From Paracoccaceae bacterium (lineage in GTDB: Bacteria > Pseudomonadota > Alphaproteobacteria > Rhodobacterales > Rhodobacteraceae): a DNA stretch of 64,000 nt. The stretch lies in contig JAAFAB010000002.1 of assembly GCA_018222585.1 (NCBI GenBank), positions 310,001 to 374,000 of the forward strand, given 5' to 3'. Every line of letters begins with the position of its first letter. Positions within the stretch are counted from its first letter, which is position 1. Below the pieces are notes generated by a model. The model made no database searches and was not told the origin of the DNA. It saw nothing but the letters and a program-made list of their open reading frames with translations. Of this stretch, positions 38,200 through 46,552 are shown one piece after another. Position numbers and translations under genes: made by a program.

Positions 38200-38224
38200 G
38201 GGTGGATCACTCCTGCGTCACAGT

Positions 38225-38278
38225 GGCAAGAAGGGTAGCCGGGGTAAGAAGGGTGGCCGGGGCAAGAAGGGTGGCCGG
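38225..38278. repeat. 18-bp tandem repeat, three copies, upstream of dacC
   Basis: GGCAAGAAGGGTAGCCGG, then GGTAAGAAGGGTGGCCGG, then GGCAAGAAGGGTGGCCGG, back to back (38225-38278), differing by single bases. It lies in the gap between the carboxypeptidase and SPOR genes, and would be in the leader of the carboxypeptidase transcript. Probably a slippage-prone microsatellite; it may vary between strains. Confidence 0.85.
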
Positions 38279-38335
38279 GCCGCACCGGAAAGGCGCCGCA
38301 CCCGACGGATCGCATCTTTTCTAGCATGGGCCGGA

Positions 38336-39379
38336 TCAGTTCGTAACCGCATAGGCGTCGGTAAATCCGGCGTCCTTGGTGATCTGCAGCATGGTGGCGC
38401 GTTCGGCTTCCGAACGGGCCGGGCCGACGATCACCCGGTAGAAGGTCTTGCCCTGGCTCTCATGGGTCACGACCTCGGGCGAGAGCGCCCGCTGGCGCAT
38501 CGCCACGGCGGTGTTCTCGGCGTTCTGCCGGACGCTGAAGATCCCGAGCTGGATGAAGGGTTTGTCGAGGCTCGACGGGGCCGGTGCGGCCACCGGTTGC
38601 GTGACGGGTGGGGCGCCGTCAAGCGGGGCGGCGGTGACCTCGGGCGCGCTGGCAGCCGCCATCTCGGGGGCGGGTGCGGTGGTGTCCTTGCGGCGCAGCC
38701 AGCCGAAAAGCCCCTTCTTCTCAGGCTCTTGGGTGGTGGAGCCCGGGCGCGGCGCGGTCGCTGCGGCCATGTCCTGCGGGGCCGGGTCCGCGGTGGCATC
38801 CAGCATCGCGGTGGTGTCGGCGCCGACCGGGTCCAGGGTTTCGGTTTCGACTGCCGCGGCGGCGGGCATCGTCGCCGAGGCGGGCAGGGGGGCGGGCGTC
38901 GCCGGCGCGGGGTCGATGGTTTCGCGGCGCAGGGCGGTGACGTTCAATTGCTCTGGTGCGCCGGCCAACATGCCGAGCGCGGCGGCGGCGTCCGAGGAGA
39001 CCTGCAGGCGCGGGCCGGGGCCGACCGTCTCGCGGCGGAACAGGGCGCCGATGACGAAATTGTCATTGTCGGTGTTGCGGATCAGGACCCGCTCGGGTTC
39101 GGTCACATCGGGGTGGGCCACCCAGACACCGCCCAGCGAGGGGCGACCGTCCCAGAGACCGGATTCGGTCACCTGGAAGACCTCGGGCGCCTCCACGTCC
39201 CGTTCGATCAGCTTGGTCGAGCGGGTCTGGCCACGGCTGGCCTCGGGGCTTTCCTGGGAAGACTTGAAGAGCTGCATCTGCCCGCCGTCCTCGCAGGCGG
39301 AGACCGCCAGAACGGCGCAAAGCGCAACCGCCCCCCGCATGAGGGTAAGCCCTTTGGGTCGGGAAAGAATGCCCTGCAT
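38336..39379 (-). CDS. SPOR-domain lipoprotein
   Basis: 347 residues. The signal ends in the lipobox AVSAC, so it is lipidated. A folded segment (residues 60-140, FQVTESGLWDGRPSLGGVWVAHP) resembles the part seen in RlpA-adjacent Rhodobacterales proteins. Then comes a long Ala/Pro/Thr-rich linker (about 145-265), and a C-terminal SPOR domain (KPFIQLGIFSVRQNAENTA onward) that binds denuded septal peptidoglycan. An internal ATG 13 codons in (MRGAVALC) is an alternative start with its own AAAGGG. Upstream of the carboxypeptidase, likely for division-site wall work. Confidence 0.82.
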   Translation of the reverse strand: MQGILSRPKGLTLMRGAVALCAVLAVSACEDGGQMQLFKSSQESPEASRGQTRSTKLIERDVEAPEVFQVTESGLWDGRPSLGGVWVAHPDVTEPERVLIRNTDNDNFVIGALFRRETVGPGPRLQVSSDAAAALGMLAGAPEQLNVTALRRETIDPAPATPAPLPASATMPAAAAVETETLDPVGADTTAMLDATADPAPQDMAAATAPRPGSTTQEPEKKGLFGWLRRKDTTAPAPEMAAASAPEVTAAPLDGAPPVTQPVAAPAPSSLDKPFIQLGIFSVRQNAENTAVAMRQRALSPEVVTHESQGKTFYRVIVGPARSEAERATMLQITKDAGFTDAYAVTN

Positions 39380-39645
39380 CTTCTGTCCTGCTCTTGCCTC
39401 GGCGGGAGGTCCCGCACCCTGGCCCTTGGGGCCTGCTCGTTGGTGGCCCGACTTGCGCGGGCCTTGTTGGACAGGACTCTAGCGTGAAGCCCCCTGCAAG
39501 GAAAGCCCGGCGTCCGGCATCGGCGGTTTTCCTGTGCGCCGGCGGGCCCGTCACCGATGCGGGATTGACCGCTTCCAGAATCGCGGCGCAGCCATTAGGT
39601 GCTGTCGGACCACGGGCGCGCGGCTGAACTGCTGCCGTCCATGCC

Positions 39646-39733
39646 GGAAGGGTGGCAGAGTGGTCGATTGCTCCGGTCTTGAAAACCGGCGATGTGCAAG
39701 CATCCGTGGGTTCGAATCCCACCCCTTCCGCCA
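39646..39733 (+). tRNA. tRNA-Ser (anticodon UGA)
   Basis: 88 bases with CCA encoded. The acceptor stem GGAAGGG pairs with CCCTTCC, the anticodon arm is CCGGT-CTTGAAA-ACCGG with TGA at 39680-39682, a long class II variable arm (CGATGTGCAAGCATCC) and the T arm GTGGGTTCGAATCCCAC complete it. It reads UCA codons and, by wobble, UCG/UCU. Confidence 0.97.
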
Positions 39734-39831
39734 TCCCCCCCAATTTTCGACATGGCGATCCCGACCGCCCGCTGCCGGGGGGCCTGTTGCCAGTTGTCGA
39801 TGTCGGGAGATTTGCCCGGAGAGGGCAGGGG

Positions 39832-39858
39832 GGAGGACCCGCGCAGCGCGGATCCTCC
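39832..39858 (-). other. Hairpin downstream of acnB
   Basis: GGAGGACCCGCGC pairs with GCGCGGATCCTCC with one mismatch, loop of one base or three. No T-tract, but it sits about 20 bases after the acnB stop and is the best candidate for its transcript end. The GGAGGATCCGCG unit recurs in Rhodobacterales gaps. Confidence 0.5.
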
Positions 39859-39877
39859 GATATCGTGCAGACCGGCC

Positions 39878-42667
39878 TCAGAAGTGCAGCGAACGGCTGT
39901 CCAGCGGCGCCTTCACGGGCGGTGCGAACTTGGTCAGGTCGATGCCCTTCACCGCGTCCTTGTACTCGGTCAGGGTCGGGGTGCGGCCGAGGATGGCCGA
40001 AAGCACGACGACCGGCGTCGAGGCCAGCAGGCTCTCGCCCTTCTTGGTCTCGCTGTCGGCCACCACGCGGCCCTGGAACAGGCGGGTCGAGGTCGCAAGG
40101 ACGGTGTCGCCCTTCGCGGCCTTCTCCTGGTTGCCCATGCAGAGGTTGCAGCCGGGACGCTCGAGATAGAGGATGTTCTCGTACTCGGTGCGGGCGGTGG
40201 TCTTGAGGTTGAAGTCGTCGAACTCGAAGCCCGAGTACTTCTGCAGGATCTCCCAGTCGCCCTCTTCCTTCAGCTCGTCCACGATGTTGTAGGTCGGCGC
40301 GGCGACCACCAGCGGGGCCTTGAACTCGACCTTGCCGGTCTTCTCTTCGAGGTTCTTCAGCATCTGGGCGACGATCTTCATGTCACCCTTGTGCACCATG
40401 CAGGAGCCGACGAAGCCCAGGTCCACCTTCTTCTCGGCCTGGTAGAACGAGATCGGGCGGATGGTGTCGTGGGTGTAGCGCTTCGAGACATCGGCGTTGT
40501 TGACGTCGGGGTCGGCGATCATCGGTTCGTCGATCGCGTCCAGGTCGACGACAACCTCGGCGTAGTACTTGGCGTTGTCATCGGGCCGCAGCGCGGGCTT
40601 CTCGCCCGAGCGGATCTGCGCGATGCGCTGATCGGCGATCGAGATCAGCTTGGCCAGCATGCCGCTGTCCTGCTCCATCCCCTTGTCGATCATGATCTGG
40701 ATGCGGCTCTTGGCGATCTCCAGCGAGGCGATCAGGGTCTCGTCCTCGGAGATGCAGATGGAGGCCTTGGCCTTCATCTCGGCGGTCCAATCGGTGAAGG
40801 TGAAGGCCTGGTCGGCCAGCAGGGTGCCGATGTGCACCTCGATGATGCGGCCCTGGAAGACGTTGTCACCGCATTGCTTGAGCATCTGCGCCTGGGTGGC
40901 GTGCACCACGTCGCGGAAGTCCATGTGCGGGGCCATCTCGCCCTTGAAGGTGACCTTGACCGAATCCGGGATCGGCATCGAGGCCTCGCCGGTGGCCAGC
41001 GCCAGGGCAACGGTGCCCGAGTCGGCGCCGAAGGCCACGCCCTTGGACATCCGGGTGTGGCTGTCGCCGCCGATGATCACTGCCCAGTCGTCGACGGTGA
41101 TGTCGTTCAGCACCTTGTGAATGACGTCGGTCATCGCGTGGTAGCTGCCCCTGGGATCGCGCGCGGTGACCAGGCCGAAGGCGTTCATGAAGGACATCAG
41201 CTTGGGGATGTTGGCCTCGGCCTTCTTGTCCCAGACGGATGCGGTGTGGCAGCCCGACTGGTAGGCGCCATCCACGGCGGGCGACAGGACGGTGGCCGCC
41301 ATGGCCTCCAACTCCTGCGCGGTCATCGGGCCGGTGGTGTCCTGGCTGCCGACGATGTTGACCTTGACCCGCACGTCCGATCCGGCGTGCAGCACCTTGC
41401 CGGGCGTGTTGCCGACGGCATTGGCGTTGAAGATCTTCTCGACCGCGGTCAGGCCCTGGCCCTCGTGGCTGACTTCCTTCGAGGGGGCGAAGACCAGCGG
41501 CGGCTCGACGCCCAGGATCTCGGCGGCGGTGGTCTGCAGCTTCTTGCCGAAGACCACAGCGTAGGAGCCGCCGGCCTTCATGAATTCGACCTTGGGCGAG
41601 GTGAAGCTGTCGGAGAGGTCGGCCAGCTCTTCGCCGTCCTCGCTGAACAGCTTCTTCTTCTTGGTGTCGATCTTCAGCACGGTGCCGGTCTCGACCGAGT
41701 ACTTCTGTTCGATCAGCGGGTTGCCGTCATTGCCGTAGATCGGCTTGCCGTCCTCGCCGGTCTTCTTGACCCAGTTCTTCAGGTCGATACCGATGCCACC
41801 GGTCACGCCGACGGTGGTCAGGAAGATCGGGGAAATGCCGTTGGTGCCGGCGACCACGGGGGCGATGTTGACGAACGGCACGTAGGGGCTGGCCTGCTTG
41901 CCGGTCCAGAGCGCCACGTTGTTGACGCCCGACATCCGGGACGAGCCGACGCCCATGGTGCCCTTCTCGGCGATCATCATGATGCGCTTGCCCGGGTGCT
42001 GCAGCTTCAGCTCCTGGATGTGCTTCTGGGCGGCGGCATCGCACATGCACTTGCCGTGCAGCTCGCGGTCCGCGCGCGAGTGCGCCTGGTTGCCGGGCGA
42101 GAGCAGGTCGGTCGAGATGTCGCCCTCGGCGGCGACATAGGTCACCACCTCGATCTCGTCCTCGATGTCGGGCAGCGAGGTGAAGAACTCGGCATTGGCA
42201 TAGCTGCGCAGCAGGTCGGTGACCACGGCGTTGCCGGCTTCATGCGCGGCCTGCAGGCGGTCGGTGTCGGCCTCGTAGAGGAAGACCTGGGTCTTCAGCA
42301 CCTCGGCCGCCTGTTCCGAGATCGCCTTGTCATCGCCCAGCAGGAGGTCGATCAGCACCTTGACCGAGGGGCCACCCTTCATGTGCGACAGCAGCTCGAA
42401 GGCGAAGTCCGGGGTGATCTCGGCGACCGTGGCGGTGCCCAGGATGATCTCCTTCAGGAACTCGGCCTTCACGCCTGCGGCGCTCGTGGTGCCGGGCAGG
42501 GTGTTGTAGATGAAGTACTGCAGGGAATCGGCCCGGTGGGGATGCGCAGTGTCGCGGATCTGCGCGATGATTTCGGCGGTCAGGGCGCCGTCGTCGATCG
42601 GCTTGGGGCTCAGCCCTTCGGCTTTGCGGGCGTCGATCTCTTCGAGGTAGCTGGCATAGAGGCTCAT
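39878..42667 (-). CDS. acnB: Bifunctional aconitate hydratase B / 2-methylisocitrate dehydratase
   Basis: 929 residues, full length. Citrate to isocitrate through a [4Fe-4S] cluster; also hydrates 2-methylaconitate. The N-terminal HEAT-like domain opens with MSLYASYLEEIDARKAEG, the swivel domain lies at about 170-380, and the catalytic core has GGDSHTRMSKGVAFGADSG near 550 and GSCMVHKGDMKIVAQML near 700. The cluster cysteines are in CNLCMGNQEK near residue 845 with an earlier Cys near 708. The start is the ATG giving MSLYASYL; the longer frame covers the promoter. Confidence 0.97.
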   Translation of the reverse strand: MSLYASYLEEIDARKAEGLSPKPIDDGALTAEIIAQIRDTAHPHRADSLQYFIYNTLPGTTSAAGVKAEFLKEIILGTATVAEITPDFAFELLSHMKGGPSVKVLIDLLLGDDKAISEQAAEVLKTQVFLYEADTDRLQAAHEAGNAVVTDLLRSYANAEFFTSLPDIEDEIEVVTYVAAEGDISTDLLSPGNQAHSRADRELHGKCMCDAAAQKHIQELKLQHPGKRIMMIAEKGTMGVGSSRMSGVNNVALWTGKQASPYVPFVNIAPVVAGTNGISPIFLTTVGVTGGIGIDLKNWVKKTGEDGKPIYGNDGNPLIEQKYSVETGTVLKIDTKKKKLFSEDGEELADLSDSFTSPKVEFMKAGGSYAVVFGKKLQTTAAEILGVEPPLVFAPSKEVSHEGQGLTAVEKIFNANAVGNTPGKVLHAGSDVRVKVNIVGSQDTTGPMTAQELEAMAATVLSPAVDGAYQSGCHTASVWDKKAEANIPKLMSFMNAFGLVTARDPRGSYHAMTDVIHKVLNDITVDDWAVIIGGDSHTRMSKGVAFGADSGTVALALATGEASMPIPDSVKVTFKGEMAPHMDFRDVVHATQAQMLKQCGDNVFQGRIIEVHIGTLLADQAFTFTDWTAEMKAKASICISEDETLIASLEIAKSRIQIMIDKGMEQDSGMLAKLISIADQRIAQIRSGEKPALRPDDNAKYYAEVVVDLDAIDEPMIADPDVNNADVSKRYTHDTIRPISFYQAEKKVDLGFVGSCMVHKGDMKIVAQMLKNLEEKTGKVEFKAPLVVAAPTYNIVDELKEEGDWEILQKYSGFEFDDFNLKTTARTEYENILYLERPGCNLCMGNQEKAAKGDTVLATSTRLFQGRVVADSETKKGESLLASTPVVVLSAILGRTPTLTEYKDAVKGIDLTKFAPPVKAPLDSRSLHF

Positions 42668-42746
42668 GAGCGGTTCCGGTGGCTGAGGTACGTGAATCCG
42701 GGACAGCCTGCCTGCAATTGGAGAGCGGTCCCTATTGGTGTGCGGT

Positions 42747-42773
42747 AGTATACAGAGCTTTGGAAAACTACAA
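42747..42773 (-). promoter_or_regulatory. Possible promoter of acnB
   Basis: On the minus strand TTGTAG (42773-42768), 15-16 bases, TATACT (42752-42747), about 80 bases before the ATG. The AT-rich patch stands out; spacing is slightly short. Confidence 0.4.
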
Positions 42774-42900
42774 GATCGCGTGAGTGCCACGTCACTATAG
42801 CCGCGTGCCGTCCGAGGCACGCGCGGGATCCGGACAAGTCGTGTCGAATTTGGGGGAACCGGGGGTGGGACCGCCCGCCGGGCAGGCAGATCCCGGGGGC

Positions 42901-43422
42901 TCAGCCGACGATGAGCTGCTTCATCTGCAGGGCTTCCAGCTCCAGCTGGCGGAGTCGGAAATGCACCAGGTCGCCGATGGTCACCAGGCCGGTCAGGCGC
43001 TGCTCTTCCAGCACCGGCATGTGGCGGAAGCGACCGTCGGTCATCCGCTGCAGCACATCGCGCAGCAGGTCGTCGGGGGCACAGGTCTCGACGGCGCGGG
43101 TCATCACCTCCTCGACCCGGTGGGGCAGGGTGCGGCCCGGGGCATCGGCCAGCTTGCGCACGATATCGCGCTCGGACAGGATTCCGACGAGCTTCGCATC
43201 TATATCGGTCACCAGCAGCGCGCCGATCCTGTGGTCGCGCAGCATCTCGACCGCGCGGTGCAGCGTCTGCTCGGGAGAGATCGTGTAGAGGGTCACGTCC
43301 TTGCCCGCCAGCACCTCGCTGACCCGGGCCCGGGCGGGGGCGGTGTTGGAGTTGACAGACTGGCTGGACGTGCGCTGCGGCGCGTCATCCTTGCGAAGGT
43401 GGGGGCGATAGGACTCGGGCAT
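42901..43422 (-). CDS. CBS-pair domain protein
   Basis: 173 residues. A flexible start (about 30 residues), then two CBS motifs: residues 42-100 (TISPEQTLHRAVEMLRDHRIGALLV with GILSERDIVRKLA) and 108-165 (TCAPDDLLRDVLQRMTDGRFRHMPVLEEQ with GLVTIGDLVHFRL). CBS pairs bind adenosine nucleotides and act as energy sensors. It stands alone, with no catalytic partner domain; family members of this type are usually called inosine-5-monophosphate dehydrogenase-like CBS proteins. Target unknown. Confidence 0.88.
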   Translation of the reverse strand: MPESYRPHLRKDDAPQRTSSQSVNSNTAPARARVSEVLAGKDVTLYTISPEQTLHRAVEMLRDHRIGALLVTDIDAKLVGILSERDIVRKLADAPGRTLPHRVEEVMTRAVETCAPDDLLRDVLQRMTDGRFRHMPVLEEQRLTGLVTIGDLVHFRLRQLELEALQMKQLIVG

Positions 43423-43508
43423 CGATCGGGCTCCCTGCTTGTGCTGACAGCTGTGGTCGTGCAGACAGCCTACACCAGATTGCCCGCTTCTCGCCCGGAA
43501 ACTTGTCG

Positions 43509-43688
43509 ATGTCCCTGCTTACGCCGCTCTCCGCCACCCTGATCTTCGTGCTGGCCTGCATCGCGGGCTACCGCTACCGGCGCGTCTGGAAGGCCGAGGG
43601 GCCGCGCTGGCAGCTCTGGCTGTTCGGCCTGATCGCGGCGACCGGCTTCCTGGTCTTGGGCTTCGTGCCCATGGCGACACCGGGCTGA
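43509..43688 (+). CDS. Small two-helix membrane protein
   Basis: 59 residues from the ATG at MSLLTPLS; a TTG two codons earlier is open too. Two membrane helices, about 4-20 (LSATLIFVLACIAGYRY) and 37-54 (LWLFGLIAATGFLVLGFV), joined by a basic loop (RYRRVWKAEGPRW). Unknown function. It lies between the CBS gene and nqrM on the opposite strand to both. Confidence 0.55.
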   Translation: MSLLTPLSATLIFVLACIAGYRYRRVWKAEGPRWQLWLFGLIAATGFLVLGFVPMATPG

Positions 43689-43737
43689 GCGGGCGCCCGG
43701 CGCCTCCTTCGACGACCTGCAGTCCGTGTCCCGGACA

Positions 43738-43766
43738 AAGAGAAAGGGCGGCCTCTCAGCCGCCCT
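43738..43766 (-). terminator. Terminator overlapping the nqrM stop codon
   Basis: On the minus strand GGGCGGC, loop TGAGAG, GCCGCCC, then TTTCTCTTTG. The stop codon lies inside the loop. It ends the apbE-nqrM transcript. Confidence 0.7.
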
Positions 43767-43992
43767 GTTGCATCCGTTCGGTCATCTGGCGCGCCCTCGG
43801 ACAGGCCAGACGCTCGCGCAGGGGGCTGTCCGGGTCGATCTCTTTCTTGCAGACGATGCAGTGATCGGCGCCCGCGATGGCGTTCAGGCCGCCGCAACTG
43901 CCCTTGATCCTGCGGCCGGAGAAGATCACCCCGACCGCCATGCCCAGCATGACGAGGGAGAGCAGCGCGAAGGCAAGAAATGCGGTGGCCAT
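43756..43992 (-). CDS. nqrM: Na+-NQR maturation protein NqrM
   Basis: 78 residues. An N-terminal membrane helix (FLAFALLSLVMLGMAVGVIF) followed by KGSCGGLNAI and CIVCKKEID, the cysteine pattern of NqrM (DUF539). In Vibrio this protein delivers or inserts the iron centre between NqrD and NqrE. It follows apbE by 13 bases, divergent from nqrABCDEF, so both maturation factors share one transcript. A terminator hairpin overlaps its stop codon. Confidence 0.85.
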   Translation of the reverse strand: MATAFLAFALLSLVMLGMAVGVIFSGRRIKGSCGGLNAIAGADHCIVCKKEIDPDSPLRERLACPRARQMTERMQQGG

Positions 43993-44005
43993 GGGCCCCT
44001 CCGGT

Positions 44006-45034
44006 TCAGGCTTGCAGCGCGGTGTAGCGGCTGCTTTCGGTGGTCACGAAGCCCTCGCCCGGCTGGCGCTCGATGAAGAGCACCGCAAGGCCCTGGGCTT
44101 CGGCGATCGCCAGCCCGCGCTCGCGGCCCAGCACCAGCATCGCGGTGGCCCAGGCATCGGCCATCATGGCACTGTCGGTCATCACGGTGGTCGACACGGT
44201 GCCGTGGGTGATCGGGCGGCCCGTGGTCGGGTCGATGATGTGAGAATAGCGGGTGTCGGCCACTTCGAAGAAGTTGCGGTAATCCCCCGAGGTCGCCATG
44301 CCGAGGCCCGAGACATCGGCCACGCCGTAGAGCGAGCGGTCCCCGGCCTCGGGCGACTCGATGCCGATCTGCCAGGGCTGCCCCTCGGGGTTGCGGCCCG
44401 ACGTGTAGAGGTCGCCGCCGATCTCGACCATGAAATCGGTCATGCCGAAGCTGCGCACCGCCTCGGCGACGCGGTCGACCCCGTGGCCCTTGGCGATGGC
44501 CGAAAGATAGATCTCGGCGCCGTCGACGGATTTCTGCAGCCGGTCACCGGACAGGCTCAGGACACGTTCCTGGCCGCTGGTGCGCATCGCGGCGGCGATC
44601 AGCTCGGCCTCGGGCACATGCGGGCCGTTGCCGGCCGAGCCGAAGCCCCAGAGGTCGATCAGCGGGCCGACGGTGACATCGAAACGTCCGTCCGAGGCAC
44701 GGTGCACCTCGGTGGCGCCCTGCATCACATGGGCCAGCGCGGGGGAAAGCTGCAGGGTGGTCCCGGCGGCGGCGGCGTTGACGCGCGAGATTTCCGAAGC
44801 GGCATCCCAGTTCGACATCTCGGTGTTGACGTCCGCCAGCGCGACCCGAACGGCCTCTTCCAGGGCGGCCTTCTCGACCCGGCGCCCGTTGGCCACGGCG
44901 ACGATGTGATAGGTGGTGCCCATGGTGGCGCCGGAAAGCCTGAGAACCTCGTCCTCGGGCTTGCAGGCGGCAAGGGTTGCCGCGGACGATAGAATGAGGA
45001 ACGTACGCCGCGTGAATCTTTCGGTTGCGAACAC
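44006..45034 (-). CDS. apbE: FAD:protein FMN transferase ApbE
   Basis: 342 residues, starting with GTG shortly after a GAGGAG stretch. Attaches FMN through a phosphoester to threonines of NqrB and NqrC. A lipoprotein-like signal ends in TLAACKPED, so it works in the periplasm. SGATMGTTYHIVAVA near residue 35 opens the domain, MSNWDAASEISRVN near 75, FDVTVGPLIDLWGFG near 125 and the metal-binding TVMTDSAMMADAWATAM near 285 match ApbE. Divergent from nqrA and followed by nqrM. Confidence 0.92.
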   Translation of the reverse strand: MFATERFTRRTFLILSSAATLAACKPEDEVLRLSGATMGTTYHIVAVANGRRVEKAALEEAVRVALADVNTEMSNWDAASEISRVNAAAAGTTLQLSPALAHVMQGATEVHRASDGRFDVTVGPLIDLWGFGSAGNGPHVPEAELIAAAMRTSGQERVLSLSGDRLQKSVDGAEIYLSAIAKGHGVDRVAEAVRSFGMTDFMVEIGGDLYTSGRNPEGQPWQIGIESPEAGDRSLYGVADVSGLGMATSGDYRNFFEVADTRYSHIIDPTTGRPITHGTVSTTVMTDSAMMADAWATAMLVLGRERGLAIAEAQGLAVLFIERQPGEGFVTTESSRYTALQA

Positions 45035-45056
45035 TGGACCTTGCTCCTCGGAATTG

Positions 45057-45093
45057 CCTACGTGATGACGCTGCCGCCTTACTATGGCGTAGG
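45057..45093. repeat. Inverted repeat CCTACG / CGTAGG in the apbE-nqrA gap
   Basis: CCTACG (45057-45062) and CGTAGG (45088-45093) face each other across 25 bases, in the 165-base divergent gap. Could be half-sites for a shared regulator of apbE and nqrA; weak evidence. Confidence 0.35.
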
Positions 45094-45199
45094 ATTTGCG
45101 GCTGCAACCAGCTCGGATTGGAAAAATTCGCGGGAATTTGCACCGGGCATGGTTTTTCTTCTCCGCAAAGCGATGCATAAGGGCGAAAAACCGAAGGCG

Positions 45200-46549
45200 A
45201 TGCATGTGCAGAACTACAAACTGAACAAGGGCCTCGATCTGCCGATCGCGGGGGCCCCGGAAAGCGGCGATGCGGAGCGGGCTCCGATCGCCACGGTTGG
45301 TCTTCTGGGCGCGGACTATATCGGGCTGAAGCCCCGCCTGGCCGTGCAGGAGGGCGATGCCGTCGGCGCCGGGGCGCCGATCTTCGCCCACAAGGACAAC
45401 CCGGACGCGCAGATCACGGCCCCGGCCTCGGGACGAATCAAGGCGATCCACCGGGGCGCCCGGCGCCGCCTGATCTCGGTCGAGATCGAGCTCGATGCCG
45501 CCGCCGCGGAACCGCTCGATTTTTCGGCAGTCGGGGATGCCGCCACGCCCGAGGGCCTCGTCGCCAAGCTCTGCGCCTCGGGCCTGTGGACCTCGTTCCG
45601 CACCCGGCCCTATTCGAAGGTGCCCCAGACCGACAGCCGCCCGGCGGCGATCTACGTCAACGCCATGGACACCGAGCCGCTCTCGCCCGATCCGGCGCCG
45701 CTGATCGCGGCCGAGTCCGAAGCCTTCCTGACCGGCCTCGCCGCCGTTGCCAGGCTGAGCGAGGGCGCCACCTGGCTCTGCCACGAGACCGGCGCCCAGG
45801 TGCCCGGCGCGGATGTGCCCGGTGTCAGCGTCGCCACCTTCTCCGGGCCGCACCCGGCGGGCCTGCCGGGCACGCACATGCATTTCCTCGACACCCCCGG
45901 CGCAGCGAAGACCGTCTGGACCATCGGCTACAACGATGTCATCGCCATCGGCCGCCTGCTGAGCACCGGCCGGCTGGACCTGACCCGGACCGTCGCCGTC
46001 TGCGGCCCGCTGGCCGCCCGGCCGCGCCTGGTGCAGACCCTGCCCGGGGCCGCGATGGCCGACCTGGTCGCCGGGGACAATCCTTCCGGCCTGCCAATGC
46101 GGGTGATCTCGGGCTCCGTCCTCAGCGGGCGCGCGGGCGAGGGGCCTGACGGCTACCTCGGGCGCTATGCCCGGCAGATCACGCTGATGGAGGAGGATCA
46201 CAAGCAGATCCCCCTCGGCTGGATCCGTCCGATGCGCTCCAAGTACGCCGTGCAGCCGGTCCTCGGCTCGGCCCTGTCGCGCCGGCTCCACAATCTGACG
46301 ACCAACCTGCACGGGGGGCGTCGCGCCATGGTGCCGACCGGCATCTTCGAGACGCTGATGCCGCAGGACTTCCTGCCGACGCAGCTGCTGCGCGCGCTGC
46401 TGGTCATGGATACCGACCAGGCCCAGGCCCTCGGGGCGCTGGAGCTGGACGAGGAAGACCTCGGGCTGGTCGGTTTCGCCTGCCCCGCCAAGTATGAATA
46501 CGGGCTCGCCCTGCGCGACTGCCTGGCCAAGATCGAAAGGGAGGGCTGA
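45200..46549 (+). CDS. nqrA: Na+-translocating NADH:quinone reductase subunit A
   Basis: 449 residues, the family length from the ATG giving MHVQNYKLNKG; an ATG nine codons earlier is possible. Soluble membrane-attached subunit near the quinone site. LNKGLDLPIAGAPES at the N-terminus, LLGADYIGLKPRLAVQEGDAV near 38, TSFRTRPYSKVP near 135 and the late YEYGLALRDCLAKIEREG match NqrA. Upstream gap shared with apbE. First gene of the six-gene operon. Confidence 0.94.
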   Translation: MHVQNYKLNKGLDLPIAGAPESGDAERAPIATVGLLGADYIGLKPRLAVQEGDAVGAGAPIFAHKDNPDAQITAPASGRIKAIHRGARRRLISVEIELDAAAAEPLDFSAVGDAATPEGLVAKLCASGLWTSFRTRPYSKVPQTDSRPAAIYVNAMDTEPLSPDPAPLIAAESEAFLTGLAAVARLSEGATWLCHETGAQVPGADVPGVSVATFSGPHPAGLPGTHMHFLDTPGAAKTVWTIGYNDVIAIGRLLSTGRLDLTRTVAVCGPLAARPRLVQTLPGAAMADLVAGDNPSGLPMRVISGSVLSGRAGEGPDGYLGRYARQITLMEEDHKQIPLGWIRPMRSKYAVQPVLGSALSRRLHNLTTNLHGGRRAMVPTGIFETLMPQDFLPTQLLRALLVMDTDQAQALGALELDEEDLGLVGFACPAKYEYGLALRDCLAKIEREG

Positions 46550-46552
46550 CCC

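Noticed and set aside
39063..39743. 226-residue minus-strand ORF containing GVGFEPTDACTSP
   Set aside because: It reads the reverse of the tRNA-Ser gene; this peptide is a familiar false protein produced by tRNA-Ser genes.
39692..42748. 1018-residue plus-strand ORF opposite acnB
   Set aside because: Antisense shadow rich in His/Gly/Asp/Val; acnB is certain on the minus strand.
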